Part shown: one piece after another, positions 33,771-47,089 of the stretch
Layout of the letters: each line of letters opens with the position of its first letter
How positions within the stretch are numbered: the first letter of the stretch is position 1
Source: Gigaspora margarita
Taxonomy: Eukaryota > Glomeromycota > Glomeromycetes > Diversisporales > Gigasporaceae
Assembly: GCA_009809945.1 (NCBI GenBank)
Contig: WTPW01000556.1
Location: forward strand, 173,555-237,554
Direction of reading: 5' to 3'
Length of the DNA: 64,000 nucleotides
The notes under the pieces: generated by a model
Seen by the model: only the letters and a program-made list of their open reading frames with translations
What the model was told of the DNA's origin: nothing
The model's database searches: none
Program-made: the position numbers and the translations under genes

Positions 33771-36700
33771 CTACTGAATAGAATATTAAATAAAAACTCA
33801 ATAAAATCGAAATAGATCACAATAAATACAATTTGAATCTTAAGGCAGTCTAATAGCGATAGAGAATATTTTACCTGATTTTGTTCCACCGTATGATACA
33901 TATTACTGCGTTCTAAGAATAACACAAATACCAAATCTGGTATTACGATCGGTTGAGAGAGCTTGATGACATTGGGCTGGTTTAGTTCGATCGTGAACAA
34001 ATTGTGATTAAGGTTAAATGGTTTAAAATAATAACTAACATACATAATTATGGGTATAAAGGTCCTCTTTATTAATATGAACCAATACATTGGATTATTA
34101 CAGAAAACTATATACAAACCTACTTGTTCTTCCTCTATAAGCTAAAACCAAACTCATATATTTTTAATTTGTATAGGAGCTTTAATTACTCATTTGGAGA
34201 TTCAAATCTCCAAATGGGTGATCAAATCTCCAAACGAGTAATTGATCACCCGTTAGGAGATTTGATTACTAGTTTGGAGATTTGATCATCCGTTTGGGGC
34301 TTTGATCACCCGTTTGGAGATTCAATCACCCGACTATGCCACAAAATATGCCAAAATAAGTAATAAATAACAATAAAATAACAATACTAACTAAAAATAG
34401 AAAAAGTTGAGCATAAAAACACCACATGAACAGTTACATCAGCACAGCACATTGACATAGATTTTTAATGTCCAATCAAATGCAAGATTTTGCGAATATC
34501 ATTCTAGATGGCAGGTAACCATACACGCTGTTAATTTGCATAACTACGTTCCTGGTATTATGGCTGCCTAATTTAAAACCGGTTCTAATCCAAATAAATC
34601 AGATTTGCCTAAATTCGAATTATTAATCAGATGCACGAAAGAGAATATTTCTATAATTGAATTCAAATTAATTCGAATTACTAATCCGAATTAAAAATTT
34701 GAATTATAATCAAATCTGTTGAAGCAATCTGAATTCAATCCTGGAAAGCCTTTTCAAAATAGGATTGAAACACTAACTGGTACTATTAATTATCACAAAT
34801 TTTATCACGTATCTTACTAATTTTCAAATCATTTTAAAATTTTTAAATTAGATTTTCTGTATAAATGTGAAAATAATTCCCAAAAGTGTAAATTTTGAAT
34901 TTTGATCAAATTAAGCTTAATCGTGGCCATTATTTTAGTAATATCCATAGATGTTATTTTATGTTTATATATTTTATCTTCTGTTCTTGGTTTAGCGCAA
35001 CTGCGTTGTGCAGCTACTTATTATATATACTGTTATTATTATACTTAGCTATGCCTCAGTGGATCTTGCTTGGGAGCTGATAATTTCTCATGATTTCCTC
35101 ATAATTACTATATCTGGAAGTTGATAGAAAGTCAGTCTAACTTCAGTGTATTTTCCCATGATGCTGATCTTTGTTATAATTACTAGATCCAAAAATTGAT
35201 AAAAGTCATATGTTTGAACTTTAATAACATTGATTTGCTGCACTATCTGGAGTTGTGTTAACCAGCACATGTGTCTAGTAAGCATTGCATCCTTGCCTAG
35301 CCATCTTTCGATCTGTTGCCTGCATGCTAACTTGAATAATCATGCAAATGATCGAAATATTGCATAATTAACTTTAAACACCAACGTATAATTTTATTTA
35401 TATACGATTTTTATTGATAAATTGCTTAAATTAATAATAGTAATTAATTTGTTTACGCATAGTTACACCTATATAAATTATGTATTTATGATGTATAAAC
35501 ATGTTATACTTTATTTTATACACATATTAGTTTACAATTGTGCTAATTATACAAACACAAATGGCTAGTAGTTTCTTTTATGTTTTGTGTATTACACTGT
35601 GAAATTGTCAGTTTTGGCATTATTTGAAGAGAAATTTCACACGCTTAAAAATTACAGTTTCGGCCAATGATACTTTTTTGATTTAATTCGTGTGCATATA
35701 TTAATTTGTCATGACTAATTATGGTAATTAATTCATTCATGCATAATTACACTATATGACGTTGTACTAACATATGAACGTACTTGAACATACTTGATAG
35801 TTACTTATGCATTTATAAAGTTTTAATTAGCCTGTGATTGCACAGTTCATACAAACACAAATAGCTAGTAAACATATTCTTTAAGCTTCTTGTCAATTCT
35901 TTCAAAATGGTTTTTGATGATCAGTGATTATCAATCTATCTACCCGGCAAACAATTCGATTCAAAAAAAAAACTTTGCAATTGCTTAAAAAATTATATTT
36001 AAATTTATGTTGAAGTAATTTAAATAATGTTGGAAGCTTAAATAAATACTGTGCTAACGTGTAGTTTACCATAATTAAAACTATAAGTATATCATATTTG
36101 TAAATTGCAAGTATGCAAATTGCAAATACAAATGCAAATATGCAATATAAAATTAATTTTGAAAATCTTACCCAAATCCGCATAAATAGTTAGTGCATTT
36201 TCTAAAGTAAGGAATGATCATACAAGAATCGAGTTACATTTTATAAAAATCAATTCTAAATTCATAACTGATCTACAATTACACAGGAAATAATCTAAGG
36301 GTTTTAACAATAAATAAAAATCTTATAAAGCCTAAAATAGCAGATTGGACATTTGGTCCAATAAAGTTATCTAATCTCGCAATAATGATTGCTTTGTTGC
36401 TTCATTGACAAGCTCCTCAAAAAGAAATCAATCAAAAGGTTGGCAATCTCTGATTTCTTAAAGCTACTCCTGACATAAAATTTTTATATTATGGTATCGA
36501 AGTAGTTTAAGAAATCAATAATCTATTAATTAGGTGATTTCTTCTTTTTTTTTAATTGCAATATTCACAGAATTTTGCAAACTGCAATAATTTATAAATT
36601 ATAATTTGCAAGTAATAGATGTAAATAATAAGAGACTAACTAAAAAATGTGAACAACTTAATACCTTTTGCACAATTATTTTATCCATTGAGATTTAGTC

Positions 36701-36916
36701 AATGAGTATAAGTGCCTAAAAGCATTGCATAAGCAACGCGAGATATGCTAGTTATGATTTAATTTAGGTCAATTAACACTGATAAATTAATTTTGTCCAA
36801 ATATTAACACCTGAAGCAAGTGTTAGTCTGAAGCACAACACATATATAGTATTTCTCTTGCACAATCAACTTTAAAATCTAAACACAATAGATATATAAT
36901 TTTTGTTCATAAATTT
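33771..36916. other. Gene-free stretch with small repeats
   Basis: No supported gene. It contains a minisatellite (34183-34336) and a diverged duplication in which ATACAAACACAAATGGCTAG (about 35555) matches ATACAAACACAAATAGCTAG (about 35850) with similar upstream sequence. The longest frame (33734-34117, minus) overlaps the foldback and has no recognisable features. Confidence 0.4.
34183..34336. repeat. Minisatellite with 23-24 bp unit
   Basis: Variants of GATCACCCGTTTGGAGATTT recur about seven times, with two inverted units at the left end (CATTTGGAGATTCAAATCTC). Confidence 0.7.
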
Positions 36917-38737
36917 TCAAGAAATTCTCCATATCTGCCCATATCTTGATAAAATTTCTCTATAACACCTTAATGCAAATGCATTATTTAGCTCAATTTC
37001 TAATGATTTATTAAAATCCGAGAGCGCACCTTCAAAATTTTTTATTGCTTTATTTGTTTCGCAATGAACTTTTAATGCAAATGCATTTTCAGACTCAATT
37101 TCTAACGATCTATTTAATTTCATAAGAGATTTTTCATAATTATCCAATTTAAAATAGGTTACACTGAAGTTTCATAATATCACCGCATCATACTGGTAAG
37201 CTTATCAGGATTGATACTTAATAGTTTATTTAAATCTGCAAGCAATTCTTCATATTTACGCATCTAGCGATAAGTGTATGCACGACTTTTTAGTGCAGAT
37301 AAATTGTCCTGTTCAATTTCTAATGATCTATTTAAGCTTGCAAGTGAATCTTCATTTTTATTTAATTTGTGTTTCTTCACGACTTCTTAATGCAAATGCA
37401 GTATCTGACTTAATTGCCACTGATCTATTTAAATCTTCAAGCGAATTTTCATATTTACCTAATTTATATAATGCTACACCATGATGACTTAGCACAAATG
37501 CATCATCTGGAACAATTTCCAATGATTTATCTAAATCTTTAAGCGATTCTTCGTATTTGCCAAATTTATGCAATAATATTCTATGATTTCCTAATGCAAA
37601 AGTGTTATTAGGGTTAATTCTAATGATCTATTTAAATCATCAAGAGATTCTTCATATCTGCTCATCATGCGATAAGTTTCTCCACGATTACTTAGCGCAA
37701 ATGCATTATTTGGTTCTATTTCTAATGATTTGTTTAAATCCGCAAGTGATGCCTTATATTTATTATTTATGTAATAAATTGCTTCTCTATTCCTTAATGC
37801 AAAAGCATTATTCAGTTCAATTTTTAATGAATGATATAAATCTTTAAGAGATTCTTCATATATACCTAGCATATGGTAAGTTTCTCCATGATTTCTTAAT
37901 GCAAATGCGTTGTTTGGTTTAATTTTTAACGATTCGTTTAAATCTTTGAGTGATTCATTGAATTTGTCCAATTCATAGTGTATTTTTCCTTGAATATTTA
38001 ATGCAAATACATTATCTGGGTTTATTTTCAACAATTTGTTTAAATCTGTAAGAGCATTTTTTGATCTTTTCATCATTCTATAAATATCTCCACGAATACT
38101 TAGTACAAATGAATTATTTGATTCAATATTTAATGAGTTGTTCAAATTAGCAATTGTCTCTTTAAGTTTTCCTATCCTACGATAAACATCACTATGATTT
38201 CCCAACATCTTTGCATTATTTGGATCAATTTCTAATACTTATTAAAATCGCAAGAGTTTTTTCAAAATCTTTGTAAATCAAATAATAAATATATCCGCGA
38301 TTTTTTAATACTTCAACATTATTTTGTTTAATTTCTAGTGATTTATTTAAATCTAAAAGAGATTCTTTATATTTGTTTAGTATACGATAAGTTATCCCAC
38401 TATTGCTTAATGCAAATGCGTCATCAATTTGAATTTTTAATGATTTATTCGAATCTATTTTGTACTTTCTTATCATACGATGAGTTACTCCACGGTAGTT
38501 TAATGTCTATTTGTTATTTGGATTAATTTTTAAAGATTTTGTCAAATTTGACAGTAATTCTTCATAATTTCCCAACTAGCATAATGTTACTCCACGATTT
38601 CTTAATATAAAATCATTATTTGGATCAATTTTAAAGGATTCATCAAAATCTGCTAAAGAAATTTCGTACTTATTTAATTTATAATATGTAGCTCCACGAC
38701 TATTCAAAGCATATAAGTTATTTGGTTCAATTTTTAG
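36917..38737 (-). pseudogene. C-terminal part of a kinase-TPR gene (split by hAT)
   Basis: About 17 tetratricopeptide-like units of 34 residues are read on the minus strand, of the form RGETYRMMSRYEESLDDLN followed by SLEIEPNNAFAL. TPRs form helical protein-binding scaffolds. The units are nearly continuous at 37591-38208 and 36917-37573 but are broken by frameshifts and stops elsewhere (near 37590, 38215 and 38480-38700). The sequence picks up again at 42741 past the hAT insertion with the 8-bp duplication in between, so this is the distal half of the gene whose kinase end lies at 45.7 kb. The reading frame has decayed beyond the transposon, so the gene is dead. Confidence 0.75.
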
Positions 38738-39205
38738 CAGTGATGGCAAATGACCTGGTCATTTGCTGATTTTCCTAATGACCCCAAATGACCTCAAAAT
38801 GACCGGTCAATGTTGGTCATTCAGATCTTAGGTCATTTGCAAATGACCAATGACCAAATGACCGCAGTTATTTGGAAATGACCGTGGTCATTTGAGTCAT
38901 TGGTTATTTCACATATAAAATTGATATCCTATTGGTCATAAAAACCTGTGTAATAACAAATTAAGTCAATAATGCCCAACTGACTTTTTTTAGTTAGTAT
39001 GAGAAACCATATATATACTGTATTACAGAAAATCATGTACGAATAATATGAATAATTGAGTGATTGTTTTTGATGCTCATAATTGTACAATATATAAGGC
39101 GCAATAATAGTTACTTTTTTATTTTTGAAAAAAAATAACAGATTTTGCATTTCAGAATTAAAAATATCTGACAAAACTCGTATAGTATAAGTAGTTAGTA
39201 GTGTG

Positions 39206-39239
<34 letters not shown>

Positions 39240-39353
39240 AAAGGGGAGGGCTTTCATAAAAGGAAAAACAACTCATGCTGCATTATCATGTTGGTCATCT
39301 TGTTAAATACGTAGATTGTCGCGAAATTTGTACGATAATAACTTTTTTTTACA

Positions 39354-42197
39354 ATGGGTAAGAAAAATCATAACTTCTGGGAATTTTTTCACTTGGTCAA
39401 ACCTGACAGTCCAAAAGTGAATAAGAAGGCAGTCTGCCTTTCATGTATACAAAAGTATACCTTATCTGTGGTGATTACAAAGCCTGAGTGCTTTGTTTCA
39501 AATAAGGCAAAATTATGTCGAAGTCATATTTAAAATTGCCCAAATTTTAAAGAACAATATGCCACGAACGAGGTTTTGGAGATTATTGCATGCTCGGTAC
39601 CTGAAGATGCTAAAAAGAATAACAATGAAGGTAATTATATTAAATAGTTCATTTTATAATTGCTTGTACAATAATTAATTATTGTTGTTAATAGCAGGCA
39701 ATAACATTGTTTATTGCGAAGACAATATTTCTACTTTATTTGAGATATCAACATCACATTCTTCATCTACTAATGAATCCATTTTACCATCTAATAAATC
39801 TACATTTGCAAGCTCCTTCACTTCAAAAAAAATCAAATATTTCTTGATAATTGTATTATATGTCAACTATCTGATAAGGATAATCGGCATTTCGAGAATT
39901 TGATCTTATGTATGATTGTATCAAATGGCCTTGCATTTACTTTTATGGAAAACCAAGAAACCAAAGATCTTTTTAATTTTATAATGCCAACTATGAAACT
40001 ACCTAATTGGAAGGTGATAAGTAATCGAATTCTCCCAAAGGTTTCAACGAAATTAACTGAAGACATTTTAGAACATGCATGTGCAGATGGGGTTAGTATA
40101 ACTGCAGCCTTCAATGGCTGGACAAACATAAAGCAGGAACACCTTTTCGGTGTTGTCTTAATTACTTCTCAGGGTTTATGTTTAATTTGGAATGCAAGTA
40201 ATATTAGAAATCAACAGTCAAAACCGAAAATGTAAAATTCTTATTAAAAGTGTAATGGATAATGCAGAAAAGGAAGGCATTCGAATTAATTGCTACATAT
40301 CAGATTTAGCTAGCGAGTATACGGTGGCAAGGTATGTTTAAATATATACTAATATACTTATATTTATATATGGATCTGACCTTTTTTTCTATAGACGACA
40401 ACTAAGAATCGAATATTCTAATAAGGTTTTTATACCTTGTATGGCACATCAAATGAACTTAGTTGTTGGCAATATTTTCAAAGAATCAGATGCATATAAA
40501 AAAACATTAAAAAATGCAATACGCATTGTAAGCTATTTTCATTCGACCCCCTATTTTACTGAATTACTACAAGATGAGCAACGGTCATGTTATGGACAAA
40601 CCGTCTCCCTTCTTTTCCCAGCTGAGACGCGCTAGAACAGCATTTACTTTTGTTTTTATTTTATATTGAAAACTGAGGCTGCACTTAAGGTAATCATATA
40701 TTTTATAATTGTGATAGGAAAAATGGGCATAATTTCGAAATATGCGCATTAATGTGCACGATTAAGAAATTATTCACATGCATAAAATCCATCTCTATTT
40801 TATAATAAATTAAAATTTTTTTACAAAGAAAATATTGGCACACATTAAAATATTCTAATAAAAAGCTTTATATATTTTTAATTAGACACTTGCAACAAAA
40901 GTTTTATCCACTAGATTCAGATTTGTTAGTACTTCTCGGAGTGGACTTTCACAGCAATAATTTATAGCAGGAAATTCTAATACAGGCAAAATGCTTCCAC
41001 CTGATATTATTTCAATCATACAAAGTTCCAATTTTTGGATTCAACTTTATGAACTTCAGGACTTGCTATATCCTTTGTGCTATATACTAAATAAACTCCA
41101 GAAAGATGTTGCAAGACTGTACGAGATTGTACATTGTTTTGGATAGCTTATTAAAGTTTTTTTAAACCATAAAAATGAAGATTTTGCAGATCATATGGTC
41201 GCCCAGTTAGAAAATTGGTGGGCTCAATGAGACCAGCCACTACTTCTACTATCATTTGTTTTACATCTGAAATATCAGCTTTCTAAGTTTTCTTCTTGCA
41301 TTCCCAGCCTTTTCTATACACATTTTAGTCAATGGTTGTATTATTATTACCATGTATAGTTCAAGGAAGTACCAACACGTATTTTACGCAAATTTTGTCA
41401 TATCAATGTGAAGCATTTCCTTTTAGTAAAGATACTTATGACCAGTTCAATGAAAATGTTATTGATTTTTGGAATTTAGTGAAGGGTATTGTGCCAGAAT
41501 TGTCTTGTCTAGCCTTACAATTATTTGGAATATGCGTTAATTCAGCTTCAGTTGACAGATTATGGTCAACTATAGTTTTTTTGCATATGAAACGCTGTAA
41601 TCATTTGCCAGTATATACAAATATTTATTTCATTTTATTTTTTATAGTATATGATATTAATTTAAATTCTTTATTTTAAGTATAAAAAATTGCTAGCAAT
41701 GAGCCAATTGCGTAGTGACATACTAAACAAGCAAAAATGTAGTGATGTTGAAATATCTGAATGACAATACAAAAGAATTCACATCGCGTTCCTATTCGTA
41801 TTGCACAAGAATATGAAGAATCATCTGTAAGTGATAGCGAAACCTGTTCACCACCATCAATAATCTGCCAAATGAAGTGACTGAAGTGACTGAAGTGACT
41901 GAAGTGACCGAAGCAACTGAAGCGACTGAAGTGACTGAAACAACTGAAGGAGACACAGTTGATGAGGCTGAAACTTCTGACGAAGAAGAGAATTGGTCAA
42001 ATGTAATTGAGAACTGGGTTGGAATGTTAGACAGTGAAAATCAGTTAGAGAATGGTGAATTGGTAGATGATGAACTACTTGAATTTGAATTTGGTGGGCA
42101 CACTACTCACCCAGCAGATGATTCATCGGCAAAATGGAATTTATTGGAGTTATTCGATGATTCATTAGATTCGCCTATTTCTTTTGTCCTTCAATAA
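39354..42197 (+). pseudogene. hAT transposase (BED finger, DUF659, hAT C-terminal region)
   Basis: ATG 39354 opens a BED-like finger with Cys28, Cys31 and His58. A TAA at 39531 interrupts it just before the last Cys. Introns at 39631-39694 and 40332-40394 have GT-AG ends. The DUF659-type region (about 39900-40230) includes FIMPTMKLPNWKVISNRILP and FNGWTNIKQEHLFGVVLI. HQMNLVVGNIFKES follows near 40446. The dimerisation region near 41500-41610 reads ALQLFGICVNSASVDRLWS. An acidic tail (41877-42197) starts with Thr-Glu-Val repeats and contains ENWSNVIENWVGML. Several frameshifts (near 39830, 40215, 40635 and 40640-41330) leave no intact protein. It resembles transposases common in arbuscular mycorrhizal fungi, by recall. 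Confidence 0.85.
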
Positions 42198-42517
42198 ATT
42201 CAATAAAATGTAATGAAGTTTATATTAGCATTAAAAATCGTAGGAATTTTGAGAATTTTAGCAGTTAAATAAATAAAAAATGCTTTAACTTGACTTAAAT
42301 TGATTTGGGAATAATTTATGCGCAGTACCTTAAATAATCGAAAAAAACGTACGAACTATATAAATTATTACTTATTAGTTATTTAAGTATGAGATCATCG
42401 ATGATGTGATATTTATTTACTCTTAAAATAAATATTATCGCACGGCCCTGCATAGATTGTTTTTTATATGTGCAACCTGGGGTTTGATAAAAAATTATAT
42501 ATTTAATTAAATAACTA

Positions 42518-42630
42518 CTGTATAGGCGCGAAATCATGTGCAGGGGTGTAATTTCGAATTTCGGCCTAAATTAAGCTTAATTTAGGGAAAATTCGAAACA
42601 ACGCCCTGCGCATTATTTCGCATTTTTTAA
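42518..42630. mobile_element. 113-bp TA-flanked element nested in the hAT
   Basis: The left end CTGTATAGGCGCGAAAT and the inverted right end (AAAAAATGCGAAATAATGCG) resemble the ends of 480-1439. TA lies at 42516-42517 and 42631-42632. The centre is a palindrome, GGCCTAAATTAAGCTTAATT. It gives the youngest layer in this nest. Confidence 0.5.
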
Positions 42631-42740
42631 TAGATAATTTCAAATGACCATAGCAGGTCATCGGGTTCTTGAAATGACCCAATGACGGGTCACCGGTCAT
42701 TTGAGTCATTTGGGTTATTTCAAGTCATTTGCCATCACTG

Positions 42741-45740
42741 ATTTTTAGCGGTTTTGTTAAATCTACAATCGTATCATTAAACTTTTCAAGCATCCTATTT
42801 ACTTCTCCGCGAGCACTTAAAGTAAATGCATTATTCGGTTCAATATTCAATGAGCTGTTTAAATCTTCAATTGCTTCTTTGAGTTTTCCCATCATCAATT
42901 TTACAACTCCACGATTATTTAATGCAAATGCATTGTTCGGATCAATTTTTAATGAATCGTTAAAATCCTCAAGTGCTTTTTCAAAAACTTCTTTATCATA
43001 TATACTTTTCCACGAAATCTTAATTATTTGGTTCAATATCTAATGATTTATTTAAATATTTAATAGATTTTTTATAATTATTTAATTTACATAAATGGTG
43101 CTACAACTAATTAACACTTCAATGTCATCTGGATTTATATCTAATAATTCGTGAAATCCTACAAATGATTTTTCGAAATCTGCAGACGCATTTTTAAGAT
43201 TTTCCATCGCCTGATTTACAGCTCCGCGGCATTGGAATGTAGATGCATTGTTTTGTTCAATTTCTAATGATTAGTTTAAATCAATAAGTGACTCTTCATG
43301 TCTTCCTAATTTTTAATATGTTGATCCACGACTTCTTAATGTAAATGGATTATCTGGTTCGATTTCTAATGATTTGTTTAAGTCAGTGAGCGATTCTTCA
43401 TATTTTCTTAATTTATAATATATTTTACCACGGTTTCTTAATGCAAATGCATTATTTGGAAACATTTTTAATGATTCATTTAAGTCTTTAAGCGATTCTT
43501 CATATTTGCCTAATTCATATAATGCCATTCCACGAATTTCTAATACAAAAAGGTTATTAGGACTAATGTTTAATGAATTGTTTAGATCTTTAAGAGATAT
43601 TTCATATCTGCCCATCATGCGATAAGTTTCTCCATGATTATTTAATGCAAATGCGTTCATTGGTTCTATTTTTAATGATTTATTTAAATCTGCGAGTGAT
43701 GCTTTATATTTATTCTTTATGCGATAAATTACTCGTCGATTCCTTAATGCGAATACATTACTCGGTTCAATTTTTAATGAATTATTGAAATCTACAAGTG
43801 ATTCTTCATATTTACCCATCATTCGATAAGTTTCTCCACGACTTCTTAACGTAAATGCATCATTTGTTCAAGCATTAAAGATTTATTTAAATCTTCAAGT
43901 GATTCGTTGAATTTGCTTAATTTATAATATATTATACTAAGCTTTCTCAATTCCTCAGTATTTGAGTCAATTTCTAATGTTTGATTTAAATTCTTTAGAG
44001 AGTTTTCGTTTCTGATCATGCAATTAACTTCTTTATGATTTCTTAATGTAAATGCATTATTTGAATCAATTTCTAATAATCTATTTAAATCCTCAAGTGA
44101 TTCATTATATCTTCTCATCATAAGGTTAACTGCTCCTCGGTATCTTAATGCAGATGCATTATTTGATTCAATTTATAATGATTTACTTAAGTTTGTATGT
44201 AATTCTTCATTATTGCCTATCATGAAGTAAATTTCTCCACAATGACATAATAATTTGGCTTTATTTTTAATGAATCATTGAAATTTTTAAGTGCTTCTTC
44301 ATATTTGCCTTTCATGAGACTTTTTTCTCCAAGATGTCGAATGTTTCTGCATTATCAACAACTTGCAATTCGTGAATATTTCATCTATAATTAAATATAT
44401 TTAAATAAATTTAAATATCGTTAATATGTGTATTATATTTAAAAATTTATGTATTTTTGGTTCCGTCTTTAAAGAAAATATAACAACCTATGAATTTCTT
44501 TCTCTATAAATCGAATCCATTCGTATACAATCCAGTTTATGCTATGTCAGGGCGTGAATTCATACAATCATTCTAAGCTTCTCTATAAAATCATTTGGAG
44601 TTCCATCAATTGGTGATTTTCGTTTACCAGATGATACATGTAAGATTATTGCAGGAGGAGTCATGTCTTTAAAAGGAACATAGTGGATCCATAAAAGCAT
44701 ACATTCCTCCAGAAATGGTTATAGATTTTGTGCTATTTAGTGATTTAGATAGATCAAAATCTGTAATCATCAATCTATCATCATGTACCAATATATTTTA
44801 ATCATGCTAAATATATATATTAAAGTTATTAAATTAATATGTCTTGATTGTTAATAATAATTAAAAAAATAAATCTTACAAGATCACGATGGACGATATT
44901 TTCATTATGTAACCAATTGATTCCATGTGAAATTTCCTTAGCCATCCTAATCTAAGTTGGCCAATCTCATTCAGAAAAATGAGCCTGTAAATAATTTCGA
45001 AGATCACCGTCATTTGCGTATTGAAAGAATTATGCAGTTTATTTTGGTCTTGGGATCTGATTAAATTAAAATTCTATCAGTTAATTCTATTAATTGCTTA
45101 TTTATAAGTGTTCACCCCAAAAAATGAGGTCAGGTGATTAGTATCACTGCCATAGCACCTATTTTGCCTCGATTTTGATTTATATTACAGTTACATAATT
45201 TTTTCACTACATTGGATTTTTTTAATATTTTTCTAGGAATTTTTGTGAGAAAGGCCCAGTCTATGGTAAAATTAGCTCAGGAATATTTTTCACCTAATGG
45301 GTTCAGAATTGGTGCGGCGGTGTCGCTGATCATCTGACCCGTATTTTTGGGTCAGTACAAGTCTGATCTGACATACCTTGAGCAATTCCAAAATATTGTA
45401 TTATATTCTTATGTTGAGCAAATTTAGTAATATTTCTAAGCTATAATAATTATTAAAATATATTTAGAAGAATAATTATCAACTATAGCCATAAAAAGCA
45501 TTACAAAAATTATTCAGTACTTCTCTGATAAATTTGTCAACAGTATTTTCATCATTATCGAAACCCTGATGTAATTTCTTTATTGCTACAGTTCCCAAAG
45601 TTCTGAATGAGCACTATATACGTTACCGAATCCTCCACTACCAATTTTATTGAAATTGTTAAAAGAATTATAATCAAAAGTTTTAATGAAATACTCGTTA
45701 ATAGCAGTTTCAAGCCAATTTTCATAAGAAGTGCGGACAT
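42741..45740 (-). pseudogene. N-terminal kinase and first TPRs of the split kinase-TPR gene
   Basis: Minus strand. The kinase N-lobe lies at 45530-45725 with NKIGSGGFGNVYSAHSE (glycine loop) and, one frame over, LGTVAIKKLHQ (VAIK lysine). Next is FAQHKNIIQYFGIAQ near 45390 with a GT donor. After an intron of about 300 bp come YANDGDLRNYLQAHF and NWLHNENIVHRDL (catalytic loop, about 44885). After a short intron comes NILVHDDRLMITDFDLSKSL (DFG reads DFD). SGKRKSPIDGTPNDF marks the end of the C-lobe. About 15 TPR units follow at 42741-44340. In-frame stops lie after HFSE, DWPT and the HRDL loop, and no start Met is visible, so the gene is dead. The layout resembles the kinase plus TPR/Sel1 proteins expanded in Glomeromycotina. 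Confidence 0.75.
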
Positions 45741-46189
45741 GTTTTTGTTATTTTTAAAATATTTCTACTCTATAGATATAGAAATAAAAAAATAAAATAC
45801 AATTTTTCCGAAAAGATTAAATATAAAAATAATTAAATTATTAATATTATGCAAACTACGAAATATTGATTATTTATGTTTATATTTTTTTGAACACAAA
45901 ATTTCATTCACATTTTACCATTAATATAATACTCATTCAAGTATACTTATGATTATAATAAATTGCCAAAATATTTTATCCTTTTAAAATATAATTATTA
46001 AAAATACTAAAATAGTAAATTTTATAGCAAAATTTGTGGTACTGGATAATTTTCTTTGATTGAATTACATGAAAAGTATTTTTTATGTGAAGCTTCTTAA
46101 AAATCATTATTCCGATTTTGTTAGTAATAAAGTCATCTCAGTGAATTGTGAAAATATTGATGTATATGTATATATTATTTCACAACTAT
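45741..46189. other. Gene-free AT-rich stretch
   Basis: It would hold the former promoter and first exon of the kinase-TPR gene. Nothing specific is readable. Confidence 0.35.
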
Positions 46190-46610
46190 ATGATTTTTGG
46201 CATCCTAAAACGTTATTTCTTAATTTTCCGAAAGCCATTTTACCGATAAACTATTTTCCCGATGTCATTATATTGAAACTCCTTTTTCCTGACAGGATAT
46301 AATGCCGATAGCCCATTTATTTAACAGTATATTTTACCGAAAGCTTGTTTATCGACAATTCTATTTATCGATAGCCCAATATCCCGACAAACGATTTCAT
46401 CGACATCTTTTTTTTTGTAAAGCCATTTTTTCGATGTTCAATTTAAACTAAAAGAAGTTTTACTGAAACCTTATTTACTGTCTAAAGCTAGTGTAACTAA
46501 GTTTCCGAAAGCCATTTTCCCGAAAAAGGCATAACACAAAGTCAGCTGGCTGACTTATTCGGCATTATATATTTTTGGGTAAATGGTTTCGGTAAACTGT
46601 ATAGTAACCT
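46190..46610. repeat. Decayed word-repeat element (CCGAAAGCCATTTT family)
   Basis: Words such as TTTTCCGAAAGCCATTTTAC, TTTATCGACA and CCGATAGCCCA recur every 15-25 bp. One inverted word near 46580 (AATGGTTTCGGTAAACT) hints at a second arm. The style is the same as the foldbacks at 12.7 and 49.8 kb, but one arm dominates. No duplication was found. Confidence 0.45.
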
Positions 46611-46709
46611 TTGAATTCGATCAATTAATTGCATGAATAACTAACGGGTAATAACTTGATCATGATTTGATCTTCATTCGAGTTGACGTAAAGTCAACAG
46701 ATCGAAAAG

Positions 46710-47033
46710 ATGTTAAGCATGTTGATGCGCATCGTGGAACCATCAACCGGAATAAGTCCGGTCCAGATAATCAAAGGAGGTGAGTATGATTTGAATGTCT
46801 TTCCACAAACAGTAATCACTAACTTGATAAAGGGCGGCAATGATAATGAATATAAATCTGTGGAAAATGCAAGTGGGCTTGTGCCAACGATTGCTCGCTC
46901 AGCTGCGACAGACCACAATTCGCGATACAGCGTTGACAAAGAAGCGTTAAAGATTTTATTAAAAGGCTTAGACTATTACGAAGCATTTTTGATCATCATA
47001 TATGTCAATAGACAGATAAATTACCATTGCTAA
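46710..47033 (+). CDS. Uncertain ORF, 107 codons, unknown
   Basis: ATG 46710 opens 107 codons with more GC and more protein-like content than the surroundings: EPSTGISPVQIIKGGEYDLN, then ASGLVPTIARSAATDHNSRY and DKEALKILLKGLDYYEAF. A GGTGAGT site near 46770 could be an intron donor. No family is recognised. It may be an exon of the remnant gene that follows or an independent fragment. Confidence 0.35.
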   Translation: MLSMLMRIVEPSTGISPVQIIKGGEYDLNVFPQTVITNLIKGGNDNEYKSVENASGLVPTIARSAATDHNSRYSVDKEALKILLKGLDYYEAFLIIIYVNRQINYHC

Positions 47034-47089
47034 GGAAATAGCATTCAGTTTTTAATTTTACATATGATATTATTTAAAGATCTTCATTT

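Larger units (their letters stand above)
38738..42740 (+). mobile_element. hAT transposon, 4003 bp, inserted in the kinase-TPR gene
   Basis: The inverted ends read CAGTGATGGCAAATGAC. An exact 8-bp duplication ATTTTTAG flanks it (38730-38737 and 42741-42748). AAATGACC/GGTCATTT words crowd both ends (38750-38910 and 42640-42735), as expected for hAT subterminal sites. It carries a decayed BED/DUF659/hAT-C transposase on the plus strand and a nested TA element at 42518-42630. The 33-A run near 39206 is another late change. Confidence 0.92.

Noticed and set aside
33734..34117. Minus-strand frame of 127 codons
   Set aside because: Overlaps a foldback end, is rich in hydrophobic AT-driven codons, and has no motif or start context.
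41877..42197. Independent acidic-protein gene
   Set aside because: The Thr-Glu-Val repeat frame lies within the hAT element after the transposase dimerisation region and fits as its C-terminal tail.
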